Source: Streptomyces brevispora
GTDB taxonomy: Bacteria > Actinomycetota > Actinomycetes > Streptomycetales > Streptomycetaceae
Reading direction: 5' to 3'
Assembly: GCF_007829885.1 (NCBI RefSeq)
Contig: NZ_VIWW01000001.1
Location: forward strand, 2,790,001 to 2,854,000
DNA: 64,000 bases
Below the pieces are notes generated by a model. The model was given only the letters and a program-made list of their open reading frames with translations, was not told the origin of the DNA and searched no databases. The position numbers were made by a program, and so were the translations under genes. Positions 54,857-63,564 of the stretch are shown piece after piece. Within the stretch, counting starts at the first letter, position 1; each line of letters opens with the position of its first letter.

Positions 54857-56179
54857 ATGCGCGTATCCGTCATCGGCTGCGGTCACCTGGGCATCCCCCA
54901 CGCCGCTGCCATGGCCGAGATCGGCCATGAGGTCCTCGGCGTGGACCTGGACCAGGCGAAGATCGACCGCCTCAACGCCGGCGAGTGCCCCATCTACGAG
55001 GAAGGTCTCCCGGAACTCCTCGCAGCCCACACCGCCTCCGGGCAACTGCGGTTCACCACCAGCCTCGCCGAAGCCGCCGAGTTCGCCGACATCCACTTCC
55101 TCGCCGTGGGCACGCCCATCGACGCTGACGGACGGAGCTACGACACCGGCCAGGTCTTCGGCGCCGCCCGCGCCCTCGCACCGCACCTGACCCGCCCGAC
55201 CGTCATCGTCGGCAAGTCCACAGTCACCGTCGGCACCTCCCGCGACCTCGGCGTACTTCTCGCGCGCCTCTCCCCGGCCGGTGAGGACGTAGAGGTCGTC
55301 TGGAACCCCGAGTTCCTTCGTGAGGGCCACGCCATCGACGACACCCTGCGCCCCGACCGAATCGTCGTAGGCGTCCCCTCGGCCCGCGCAGAGGACGCCG
55401 TACGCCAGGTCTACGCACCTCTCCTGGCGAGCGGGATCCCGCTGTTCGTCACCGACCCCGCCACCGCCGAACTCATCAAGGGCGCCGCCAACGCCTACCT
55501 CGGCATGAAGATCTCGTTCATCAACGGTGTCGCCGACATGTGTACCGCTGCCGGAGCCGACGTCCAGCAGCTCACCGAGGCCATCGGCCTCGACCCCCGT
55601 ATCGGCCGCGGCGGCCTCAACGCCGGACCCGGCTACGGAGGCGGCTGCCTCCCGAAGGACGTCCGCGCCTTCACCGCCTCCGCCCGCACCCTCGGCGCCG
55701 CCGAGGCAGCGACCATGCTGCGCGCGGCGGAGGAGGTCAACGAATCCCGACCCACCGCCGCGCTGAGGCTCATCGAGCAGACGCTCGGCCGCCCCGTCGA
55801 CGGCGTGCGCATCACCGTCTGGGGCGCTTCCTTCAAGGCCGGGACCGACGACGTCCGCGAATCCCCGGCCCTGGCGATCGCCGCCCTCATGCACCAGCGC
55901 GGCGCCACCGTCACCGTCCACGACCCATACGCCGTGCCCACGGCACTGCGCCGGCACCCGGAGCTCGACTACGCCGAAGCCCTCGACGACTCCGTCCAGG
56001 GCGCCCAACTGATCGTCCTGGCCACCGAGTGGCCCCACTTCGGAGAGGCCGACCCCAAGGCCCTCTCCCCACTGGTCGCGGCCCCGGTCCTCGTCGACCT
56101 CCGCAACCTCATCGACGCCGACGCCTGGCGCATGGCCGGATGGACCGTACGCCAGCTCGGACGACCCGCACAGGAATAG
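54857..56179 (+). CDS. UDP-glucose/nucleotide-sugar dehydrogenase-like protein (cassette B, gene 5)
   Basis: 440 residues with about eighteen replacements against copy A, none in the Rossmann motif, the catalytic GGGCLPKD segment or FKAGTDDVRESPAL. The 107-bp upstream gap, including GTGACGCTAGCGTGACGC near 54780, is conserved between copies and may hold a promoter or operator. Confidence 0.88.
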   Translation: MRVSVIGCGHLGIPHAAAMAEIGHEVLGVDLDQAKIDRLNAGECPIYEEGLPELLAAHTASGQLRFTTSLAEAAEFADIHFLAVGTPIDADGRSYDTGQVFGAARALAPHLTRPTVIVGKSTVTVGTSRDLGVLLARLSPAGEDVEVVWNPEFLREGHAIDDTLRPDRIVVGVPSARAEDAVRQVYAPLLASGIPLFVTDPATAELIKGAANAYLGMKISFINGVADMCTAAGADVQQLTEAIGLDPRIGRGGLNAGPGYGGGCLPKDVRAFTASARTLGAAEAATMLRAAEEVNESRPTAALRLIEQTLGRPVDGVRITVWGASFKAGTDDVRESPALAIAALMHQRGATVTVHDPYAVPTALRRHPELDYAEALDDSVQGAQLIVLATEWPHFGEADPKALSPLVAAPVLVDLRNLIDADAWRMAGWTVRQLGRPAQE

Positions 56180-56205
56180 CCGAACCCATCGACCCGGAGG
56201 TCCGC

Positions 56206-56535
56206 GTGGACACCCTGTGGGACAACATCGAGAAGCTCTCCGCAGTCTGCCGAGCGGCAGGCGCCCATCTCCCCGACGAGGAGCTCAAGGCCCTCCAGGT
56301 CGGCAAGGTCGCCGAGGAGGCCGGCGAGGCCATGCACGCCCTCCACGGCCTGAAGGGCCTCACGACCTGCGGTGACAACCATGCTTGGTCCGAGGTCCAG
56401 AACGATCTCGTCGGCGCCGTCATCGCCGCCCTCCTGGCCATGCACTACATCGACCCCACCGGCGCCCGCACCACCTTCGACTTGATCCTCCACCGCAGGA
56501 CGCGTAGCGGGCGCGAGGCTGCTGGCGCAGTCTGA
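56206..56535 (+). CDS. MazG-like nucleotide pyrophosphohydrolase (cassette B, gene 6)
   Basis: 109 residues, colinear with copy A, but starting at GTG where copy A has ATG. The CGGAGGTCCGC ribosome site is the same. The KVAEEAGEAMHALHG helix is identical. Replacements fall in the middle loop and the C-terminal tail. Confidence 0.82.
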   Translation: MDTLWDNIEKLSAVCRAAGAHLPDEELKALQVGKVAEEAGEAMHALHGLKGLTTCGDNHAWSEVQNDLVGAVIAALLAMHYIDPTGARTTFDLILHRRTRSGREAAGAV

Positions 56536-56540
56536 CGCCC

Positions 56541-57014
56541 GCTGAACGCACCGCCGGCCGCGCCCCATGAGGTGCGGTCGGCGGCCGTACTTAGGGCCCC
56601 CATCGCGTGGATAGGTGTGTCAAGCCCCGCTCCGAGCACGATCTATTTACTGCGTCAAGGCACCCGCCGCGCGGCGGTACAGCCCGTGCGGCGAAACGCC
56701 CCCGGCCTGCGCTCCTGTCTCCGCCCCGCTGCAGGCCCATCCGCCGGCTGCACGCCTGATCGGGTTAATGGCTGGCTACTCCCTCCATGGCCGGACGGCC
56801 AACCCCGCGAAGGCTAAGTGGCCGCCGCGCGCCATAGTTCGCACCTCGATCCCACGTCTTGTGGCAAAGAGCCAGTCGCACATCGCCCACCGTGACAAAC
56901 TGCCCCATCGGTAACGCAAGTTATCTGCTTACAGCCTTTCTCTGCGCCCACGGCTTCACCACGTGCGAACACGTGCGACCGCGGACGGAAGCATGTGCAC
57001 GTCAGGAGCGATCG
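56541..57014. other. intergenic, upstream region of the Gabija-like operon
   Basis: About 470 bp with no supported gene. Composition shifts to A/T-richer from about 56900, with a repeat of ACGTGCGA/CACGTGCGA around 56960-56985 just before the first defence gene. It probably contains the operon promoter. Confidence 0.5.
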
Positions 57015-59135
57015 GTGAGCGTAGGGCAGCCAGCACAGCCTCAGCAGCACGAGCGGCCACCAGCCGTAACCAGGGTGGAAGTCAAAAATTTTCGCCTACT
57101 ACGGGAGGTGAGCGTGACTTTCGATGAGGACGTTACTGTATGCGTGGGCAGAAACAATACAGGGAAGACTTCCCTCGCCGAGGTGCTCAGCAGGTTTTTG
57201 CGCCCCGGTGAAATTAGCCTACGCCTAGAGGACTTCTCCGCAGAATCATACGTAGAGTTCGCTGAAGCGTATCGAAGGTTCTCTAAAGGCGACGAGGCCG
57301 AGGCCAGGACGCTGCTACCCGAAATTTCTACAAAAGTCTTCCTGGCATACGACAACAGTGCGGGCGAATACGGAGACCTGGGTCCTCTCATCGTCGACCT
57401 TGACCCAGATTGCACTCAAGCCATTATCGCTATCCGCTACGCACTCAAGCCTGGAGCGATGAAGGACTTCTTCCGTGATGCACCAAAGACACTGACAGGA
57501 GAATGGGGCGAATCCCTACTACTATCCCTCGTCGGCCCACGGATTCCACACCTCTACGAGCGCACAGCGATTGCCATCGACCCGACCGACATGACCAATT
57601 TTCGCGACATTTCGATGACAAACGTCGCCCGTGCCATCAAGGTCGATTTCGTAAAGGCACAGCGAGGTCTCGATGACGAAAAGGAACGCCCAAAGGACCA
57701 GATCGGCAAGATCCTTGAATCGCTATTTATGGTAGCCGCCAAGGCCGACGATGGATCCATCCTGAAGGATTTCGCAGATAGTACCGAAAACGCCTTGGAA
57801 GAGATCGTCGAAAAGCTGAACACTCACTTGCAGGAGATGTACAGCAGGATGGCACCGACTGTCTCTGAATTCGGCTATCCAGGCTTGGGAAATAAAAACT
57901 TTTCAACGCGGACCACTCTCGACCCCAAGCGTCTTCTGTCAAACTTCACCAGCATCAAGTATCCCGGTTCGGCCGGCGTGGAGCTCCCCGAGTCTTACAG
58001 CGGGCTCGGGTCGCGCAACCTTTTGATGATCCTCCTAACACTCTTCAGTTACTATCGGGAGTACTCGGCTCGGGGTAGCAAATCGTCCGTACATTTGGTG
58101 TTTATCGAGGAACCTGAGGCGCACCTCCATCCGCAGATGCAAGAAATCTTCATTCATCAATTGGGCGTCTTCAAGAATAAGTTTCCGACTGCGGATGGGG
58201 AAGATCAGAGCTGGAACGCCCAGTTCCTAGTAACGACGCACTCTGCGCACATTGCCAATAGAGCCGGATTCCCTGCCATTAGGTATTTTCGCTTGAGTGA
58301 GAGTGAAGATGTGCACGAGGCAAGCAGCTCAACAATCCTCAATCTAGCAGAGGCTCCGGGAGTTGATAAGGACTTCCTGCACAAGTACCTGACGCTCACT
58401 CGCGCTGACCTTTTCTTCGCTGACAAGGCAATCCTCATCGAAGGAACGACCGAACGCATTTTTATTCCTGCTGCGATTGCCGACTTCGACGACGCCAGAC
58501 AGAAGAATGGAAGCATTAGTCTTTCGAGTCAATACGTGAGCATTATGGAGGTAGGCGGCGCACACGCGCACATCTTCTATCCGTTCCTTGATTTCCTCGG
58601 TTTGCAGACGCTCGTCATCACTGACATGGATCCGGCGAAGGTAGGATCCAGCTCACAGCGCCTGGAGGCTTGCTGCGTCCATGAGGGAACAGCGACAACT
58701 AATCAAGCCATTAAAAAATGGTTCGAAGATTCCGCACTATCCCCTGCCGATCTGCTCAAGAACGCCGAGCACAGTATTCCAGTCATCGGCATGCGCGGCC
58801 TTGCCTATCAGATCCCCGAAACCACCATCGACGGTCCGTGTGGGCGCACGTTCGAAGACGCCTTCATTTTGGCTAACCCGACAAAATTTAACCTGTCGAG
58901 CGCCGATGGTAAACCCACTCCCCAGATCGAACTGGACGCTCGAGAAGAGGCGAGGAAGTACAAAAAAAGCGACTTCGCTCTAACCTTCGCCATTGAACAG
59001 AAAGATTGGAAGGTACCACGCTACATCCAGCGTGGTCTCGAATGGCTACTCGATCAAGCGCCCGCACCGGAAAACGATGAGGAGACGGCATTCCTCGGCG
59101 AGGTTCCTTCGGTCGGTCAGGTGGCGGTCCGATGA
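57015..59135 (+). CDS. OLD-family ATPase/TOPRIM nuclease, GajA-like
   Basis: A 706-residue OLD-type protein. The split ABC ATPase has Walker A GRNNTGKT at 45-52 and Walker B FIEEPEAHLHP at 363-373 (signature region SYSGLGSRNLLMI before it). The C-terminal TOPRIM nuclease has the catalytic glutamate in ILIEGTTE (Glu476) and DMD (Asp537, Asp539). In Gabija, GajA nicks phage DNA and is relieved by nucleotide depletion. The GTG at 57015 follows CAGGAGCGATC. It is longer than the first studied GajA (about 580). Codon use is much less G/C-biased than the host. The next gene overlaps by four bases. Confidence 0.85.
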   Translation: MSVGQPAQPQQHERPPAVTRVEVKNFRLLREVSVTFDEDVTVCVGRNNTGKTSLAEVLSRFLRPGEISLRLEDFSAESYVEFAEAYRRFSKGDEAEARTLLPEISTKVFLAYDNSAGEYGDLGPLIVDLDPDCTQAIIAIRYALKPGAMKDFFRDAPKTLTGEWGESLLLSLVGPRIPHLYERTAIAIDPTDMTNFRDISMTNVARAIKVDFVKAQRGLDDEKERPKDQIGKILESLFMVAAKADDGSILKDFADSTENALEEIVEKLNTHLQEMYSRMAPTVSEFGYPGLGNKNFSTRTTLDPKRLLSNFTSIKYPGSAGVELPESYSGLGSRNLLMILLTLFSYYREYSARGSKSSVHLVFIEEPEAHLHPQMQEIFIHQLGVFKNKFPTADGEDQSWNAQFLVTTHSAHIANRAGFPAIRYFRLSESEDVHEASSSTILNLAEAPGVDKDFLHKYLTLTRADLFFADKAILIEGTTERIFIPAAIADFDDARQKNGSISLSSQYVSIMEVGGAHAHIFYPFLDFLGLQTLVITDMDPAKVGSSSQRLEACCVHEGTATTNQAIKKWFEDSALSPADLLKNAEHSIPVIGMRGLAYQIPETTIDGPCGRTFEDAFILANPTKFNLSSADGKPTPQIELDAREEARKYKKSDFALTFAIEQKDWKVPRYIQRGLEWLLDQAPAPENDEETAFLGEVPSVGQVAVR

Positions 59136-60919
59136 GTCAGATGGGTGTCAGCGTCACGACGGCCGAGGAGGAGAGCAAGGAAACGCTGCAGAGCATCCTT
59201 GCGGCATTGAGTGACAGGCGCAACTTCAAGTTGGAGGCCGGAGCCGGGGCGGGGAAAACCCACTCCCTAGTCGAAACCCTCCGACACATTTTGACAAATC
59301 GACGCCGGTTTCTTCCGCGCCAGGGACAGCGCGTGGCCTGCATTACATACACAAACGTTGCCCGGAACGAGATAATTCGTCGCACCGATGGTAGCCCTCA
59401 CATCTTCGCCGAAACCATCCACGGATTCCTCTGGGAAATCATCTCTCCTTTCAGAAAGTCACTGCTGCGCGAAATCCCACATTTGTCCGGCTGGGATAGA
59501 ATCTTAGAGGGACAGACCAGCCTGGAGGTGTGTGACATCTCCTACGACCTTGGATTCCGAGGAATACACGAGAATACTGTTCGACTGCATCACGATGATA
59601 TTCCTGCCCTCGCTATACGCCTTTTCGATAACCAAAAGTTTCGGGACCTGGTATCCGACAGGTTTCCCATCATTCTTGTGGATGAATATCAGGACACTCC
59701 CTCGGGATTGGCCGAGGTCATGATTGGAGAGCATGCGCTCTCCTCGTTCGGATCCTCCTACGGATTCTTCGGCGATCATTGGCAGCAGATTTACGATAAG
59801 ACCTGTGGATCGATTGATCATCTACCTGTAACGTTAATTCAGAAGCGTGCGAACTGGCGATCGAGTCAATCCGTCGTCGACGTCCTCAACCACATGCGCC
59901 CGGAGTTGCCCCAGGCGGCGGTGAGCGATGCCGAGCCTGGATCCGTAACCGTATATCACACAAATAGCTGGACTGGGTCACGAGGCACCCACTCAAAGAA
60001 GGGGCAAATCCCGGACGACGTCCTTAAGGAAACACTTCGCTGGGTTACAGAGGATCGGCTGAGTCGGCAGAAGAGTTGGGACGCCGATGGGCACCCCAAG
60101 GTGCTGATGCTGACTCACTCCTCGATTGCCTCCGAGCTAGGTTTCATCAATATCGATCGGTCCTTTAGTCGCAACGAGGATTTCGTACGGAAGAACGATG
60201 ACGTCGTGGCATTTCTGCTGGATGTCGTCGAACCCTGTTGCGACTATTTCAATAGCAAGCAATACGGCCCCATGTTCGATCTCTTGAAACGCTCCAGACC
60301 TCGCATGGTACAACGTAGCGATAAGACCGGCTGGACGGATCTCTTCAAAACGATCAATGCTGCTAGAGCGAAGGGAACCGTCGGAGATGTCTTGGATATT
60401 CTCCTTCAACAGAAATATTTCTCTCTCCCGCAATCAGTTACCAACAGGCACCGCAAGTGGGAACTTGCCCTACGAGACCTCGAGGATGGACAAGAAATTA
60501 CTGAACCTCGTCGCCTAGCGAGCTACGGAAAGTTCAGAGGCGTCAACTATCGCGAGGTTCTCGCGCTGCGCGATTATGTCGAAGAGAACACGCCTTTTTC
60601 CACCCAGCACGGTGTCAAGGGAGCCGAGTATCCGCGCGTCCTAGCCGTTTTTGGTGGCGGCTGGACCCAGTACAACTTTCCGGACATGTTGGCTAATTTC
60701 TCTCAGCGGGATTCATTGAGTGCGCAGGGCAGGAGGCGCTTCGAAAGATCGCGCAACCTGTTCTATGTAGCATGCTCGCGCGCTCAAAAAGATCTCGTCC
60801 TCCTGTTTACAACTCAGCTTTCCTGCAGCGCTTTGGAGACTCTCAAAGAATGGGTAGGTGACGTCAATATTGTAGATGTTCAGTACTCGCCAGAGGGAAT
60901 TAAGTCCCCCTCCGCCTGA
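59132..60919 (+). CDS. UvrD/Rep-like helicase, GajB-like
   Basis: A 595-residue superfamily 1A helicase. Motif I AGAGAGKTHSL is at 36-46, motif II VDEYQDTP at 183-190, a late motif V-like HGVKGAEYPRVLAVFGGGW, and motif VI FYVACSRAQ at 544-552. In Gabija, GajB binds GajA and senses or processes DNA ends. The ATG overlaps the gajA-like stop (ATGA), so they form a coupled operon. It is about 100 residues longer than the reference GajB. Codon bias matches the first gene, so both came together. Confidence 0.85.
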   Translation: MSQMGVSVTTAEEESKETLQSILAALSDRRNFKLEAGAGAGKTHSLVETLRHILTNRRRFLPRQGQRVACITYTNVARNEIIRRTDGSPHIFAETIHGFLWEIISPFRKSLLREIPHLSGWDRILEGQTSLEVCDISYDLGFRGIHENTVRLHHDDIPALAIRLFDNQKFRDLVSDRFPIILVDEYQDTPSGLAEVMIGEHALSSFGSSYGFFGDHWQQIYDKTCGSIDHLPVTLIQKRANWRSSQSVVDVLNHMRPELPQAAVSDAEPGSVTVYHTNSWTGSRGTHSKKGQIPDDVLKETLRWVTEDRLSRQKSWDADGHPKVLMLTHSSIASELGFINIDRSFSRNEDFVRKNDDVVAFLLDVVEPCCDYFNSKQYGPMFDLLKRSRPRMVQRSDKTGWTDLFKTINAARAKGTVGDVLDILLQQKYFSLPQSVTNRHRKWELALRDLEDGQEITEPRRLASYGKFRGVNYREVLALRDYVEENTPFSTQHGVKGAEYPRVLAVFGGGWTQYNFPDMLANFSQRDSLSAQGRRRFERSRNLFYVACSRAQKDLVLLFTTQLSCSALETLKEWVGDVNIVDVQYSPEGIKSPSA

Positions 60920-61073
60920 ATTCCGTGACAGCAGGGAAGTTGAGAGTCATGGCGGAGCGCACGAACCGTGCGCAGCGGCCTGAAGCGCCGGCGGCACTTC
61001 GACTCCGAGCATCCCGGCCTGAGCGTTGCTTGCACCTTGCCGGTGAGAAGTGGCGTGCCGCACTATTCGCCGT

Positions 61074-62240
61074 ATGAATGAATATGATCGCCAACCTAAC
61101 CCAGGCACCGGCCTGCGGGGGCCAAGGTACGCCCGCCGCAACCAGATCGACCCCACCGCTGATGCAGGCGAATACGGGCGGTGGGTGGCTGCGGACGAAT
61201 CGGGCTGGGATGGTGATCAGCTGCACGGAGCGCCGCGCAGCCGTTACCTCTCGGTCGGATCGGTAGCCATCAGCGACGCCGATGCCGAGTCCATCGTGGA
61301 AGAGATCCGCAAGGCCACTCGCTTGCAGGCTCCGGAGCTGAAGTTCTCCGGAGCGTTCGCCGGCTCGAAAAATGGCCCGCGCCGTCCGATTCTCTCCGGC
61401 CTGCTGGCGCCGGGCGGTGCTCTGCATGGCCGGGCCTCGGTCTATCTCATCGACAAGCACTACTTCGTCGTTGCCAAACTGATCGACCTGTTCGTCGAGG
61501 AGAAGCTCTACAAGCAGGGCCGTGACATCCGTGGCTCAGGCCAGGCTCGGAAGATGGCCCGCAGCCTGTTCACCGAGGGGCCGCGCGCTTTGGGGGCGCC
61601 ACTCTTCGACCGCCTGCTGGCATCGACCGTGGCCTTCACCTCCCAGAAGAACCGGGACCAGCGGGTGACGCCCGACGACTTCTTCGACGTCATCGAGCAA
61701 GCGTGGACCCGCTCTCACCGACGCAACGTCACCGATACGCTGGCCCTGCTACGCACCACCAGACAGGAAGCAACGGAGTACGTCCGAGACGCCTTCGAGC
61801 CCAATGGCACGCTCCCGCAAGCACTCGAGCCGCTCATCCCGACCGTCCGTGCGGTCACCGAAATCTGGTCGCGGAAGCTAGGCAGGGTGAACATGTTGGT
61901 CGATGACCAGAGGGCTCTGACCGATGTGAACCTCGATGACATCGAGACGGATATACGCGACCGCGGGCATCCGGAGTTCCGCTACCTGTCCCGCGGCTTG
62001 CATCTGGGCCATCTCCGGCGAGGGAAGTCTGTGGAGCATCCGTCACTGCAGCTCGCGGACTTGTTGTCCGGGGCCGGGTACGCGGTAGCGGAGCGTCATG
62101 CCGGAGTGCCGAACCCCGCAGGAGACGACCTCTACTCTGCCGTTGTGCCGCTAATCGACCAAATGAGCATGCTCCCGCACGACGAGCCCGCGAAGGTGGC
62201 TCGGCCTGGAGCACCATCCGTCACGAGTCGCACCGGGTGA
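61074..62240 (+). CDS. DUF3800 domain protein
   Basis: A 388-residue protein of the DUF3800 group, an RNase H-like fold frequent in defence islands. The first acidic strand is WVAADESGWDGDQ near residue 42, a middle LVDDQRALTD carries further acids, and HPSLQLADLLSGAGYAV is the typical QLAD helix. The ATG at 61074 is chosen, with no strong ribosome site. G/C-rich codon use differs from the two preceding genes, so it probably joined separately. Activity is unknown. Confidence 0.75.
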   Translation: MNEYDRQPNPGTGLRGPRYARRNQIDPTADAGEYGRWVAADESGWDGDQLHGAPRSRYLSVGSVAISDADAESIVEEIRKATRLQAPELKFSGAFAGSKNGPRRPILSGLLAPGGALHGRASVYLIDKHYFVVAKLIDLFVEEKLYKQGRDIRGSGQARKMARSLFTEGPRALGAPLFDRLLASTVAFTSQKNRDQRVTPDDFFDVIEQAWTRSHRRNVTDTLALLRTTRQEATEYVRDAFEPNGTLPQALEPLIPTVRAVTEIWSRKLGRVNMLVDDQRALTDVNLDDIETDIRDRGHPEFRYLSRGLHLGHLRRGKSVEHPSLQLADLLSGAGYAVAERHAGVPNPAGDDLYSAVVPLIDQMSMLPHDEPAKVARPGAPSVTSRTG

Positions 62241-62583
62241 ATTTAGGAGGCTCCGGCGACGATACGGAGTTCGCCGCCTGCGGACTCGACGAGGAGGCGA
62301 TCGCCGGGCTGCGTCAGGGGGCACAGACTTGGGCCGACGACATCGGGGAACGACTTCACGAGCTCGGATCCCCGCACGAGGACTGATGGCCTGACCGCAT
62401 GCCCACTACGCGACAGGCCGCGGTTCGCGAGAGGGACTGATCGCCTCTCGGCCGTCGTGCCCCATCCGTGCCCTTCGTAGCGGACAACAGCGGTCAAGCA
62501 CGGCGCCCATAGACCACGCCGACCTCATCTGGACCGGGTAAACATGCAGGTCAGGGCGACTGCGCCAATCTAAGCACCGTTGA
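62241..62583. other. intergenic with the left arm of att copy 3
   Basis: A leftward frame at 62243-62497 (ending ELRIVAGAS) looks partly protein-like but has no clear start, and I do not call it. From about 62456 the sequence GTGCCCCATCCGTGCCC and GCGGACAACAGCGGTCA matches the arms of att copies 2 and 4. Confidence 0.5.
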
Positions 62584-62625
62584 TTCCCAAGCTCAGAGCG
62601 CGAGTTCGATTCTCGTCACCCGCTC
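62584..62625 (+). repeat. att copy 3
   Basis: A 42-bp core identical to the tRNA 3' half. The next bases (TTTGA then AAGGCCCTGGTC) match the chromosomal flank more closely than those of copies 2 and 4. Confidence 0.93.
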
Positions 62626-62633
62626 TTTGAATC

Positions 62634-62660
62634 AAGGCCCTGGTCGACGACCGGGGCCTT
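62634..62660 (+). terminator. hairpin after att copy 3
   Basis: AAGGCCCTGGTC with GACCGGGGCCTT around a 3-base loop, followed by TCTGTTTCTC. It is almost the same as the tRNA terminator at 30233-30259. Confidence 0.82.
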
Positions 62661-62737
62661 TCTGTTTCTCCCGGAGGTCCAAGGCCGGCAGGCTGGATCT
62701 CCGGGCCATCCCGCGCATACTTCGATATGCTTGCTGC

Positions 62738-62986
62738 GTGCCCTCCACGACTCGCATCACCGTCACGCTCCCCAGCGACCAGGTGGCGGAGCTCCGCAAG
62801 CTCACGGACAACGTCTCCGGCTACGTGGCGGAAGCCGTGGCCCGCCAGATCCGGCACCAGCTTCTGGGCGACGACCTCCGCCGCCATGAGGCGGAGCACG
62901 GGCCCTTCAGCGACGAGGAGCTCTCCGAGGCCCGCGCGAAGATCTTCGGCAGCGGCGGTGCCTCCAAGGACGCGGACGCCGCGTGA
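62738..62986 (+). CDS. antitoxin-like protein of a VapBC pair
   Basis: An 82-residue protein. The N-terminus (TRITVTLPSDQVAELRKLTDNVSGYVAEAVARQIRHQLL) is a ribbon-helix-helix-type DNA-binding domain, as in VapB/CcdA-like antitoxins. The acidic C-terminal part would bind the toxin. The GTG at 62738 is the best start. Its stop overlaps the toxin start by four bases, the usual antitoxin-first coupling. Confidence 0.82.
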   Translation: MPSTTRITVTLPSDQVAELRKLTDNVSGYVAEAVARQIRHQLLGDDLRRHEAEHGPFSDEELSEARAKIFGSGGASKDADAA

Positions 62987-63384
62987 GCGAGCGCATTGAG
63001 ACCGTCGCTCTGGACTCGGAAGGGCTCTCCGCCTGGATCGCGCAGGACCGCAAGTTCCTCGCGATGCTGCAGGTCTTCCACGACATGGGCGCCGACCTGG
63101 TGATCGGGGCGAACACCATCGTTGAAGTCACCCACTCCCGCGCCGACATGCCCCGCCTGAACTGGACGCTGTCCCGCATCAAGGTGGAGCCGGTCACCGA
63201 ACAAGCTGCGAAAGCAGCAGCGGAGCTCCTCAAAGGCGCCGGACTGCACGGGCACAAGTACGCCATCGACGCCACGGTCGCCGAGGTCGCCCTGCGCCAG
63301 CCGAAACCGGTCGCCCTCCTGACGTCCGACAGCGACGACATGACCAAGCTCTGCGGCAAACAAGTACGCATCATCCCTCTCTGA
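62983..63384 (+). CDS. PIN-domain toxin (VapC-like)
   Basis: A 133-residue PIN ribonuclease. The expected acidic positions are visible: Asp in VALDSEGLSAWI, Glu in NTIVEVTHS, Asp in YAIDATVAEVAL and Asp in LLTSDSDDMTKL. VapC toxins cut tRNA or rRNA. A damaged copy of the same gene sits near 50600, also just left of an att core. Confidence 0.85.
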   Translation: MSERIETVALDSEGLSAWIAQDRKFLAMLQVFHDMGADLVIGANTIVEVTHSRADMPRLNWTLSRIKVEPVTEQAAKAAAELLKGAGLHGHKYAIDATVAEVALRQPKPVALLTSDSDDMTKLCGKQVRIIPL

Positions 63385-63564
63385 CTGGCCCACCCCGAGC
63401 ACCTATCCAGGCAGGGTTCGTTGCGCTGTCGGCCCTCGTGCCCCATCCGGGCCCAGCGGAGCGGACAACAGCGGTCAGGTGCGGCTTCCATAGACCGTGG
63501 CTATCCCCGCCGGCCGACGCAAAAGTGCAGTTCAGAGCCTCTTCTGCGACCCAAGAACCGTTGA

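Larger units (their letters stand above)
51281..56540. repeat. six-gene cassette, copy B
   Basis: Second copy of the block at 40461-45720. Homology begins abruptly near CAGCTCG at 51285 and fades just after the MazG stop. All six reading frames are intact. See the copy A entries for motifs. Confidence 0.93.
51027..62625. mobile_element. element 3: CIME-like segment with cassette B, Gabija-like genes and DUF3800
   Basis: An 11.6-kb segment between att copies 2 and 3. All recognised cargo is rightward: the six cassette genes, two Gabija-like genes and a DUF3800 gene. No integrase, relaxase or replication gene is present. Confidence 0.72.

Noticed and set aside
40461..56540. Recent single-event duplication of the cassette within one genome
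   Set aside because: The two copies differ at many scattered third positions, too many for a very recent event, and lie in separate att-bounded units, so separate arrival is more likely.
62243..62497. Leftward frame of 84 codons ending ELRIVAGAS
   Set aside because: The last 50 codons look somewhat protein-like, but no start with a ribosome site is visible and the upstream part overlaps the att arm. It may be a gene fragment; evidence is too thin.
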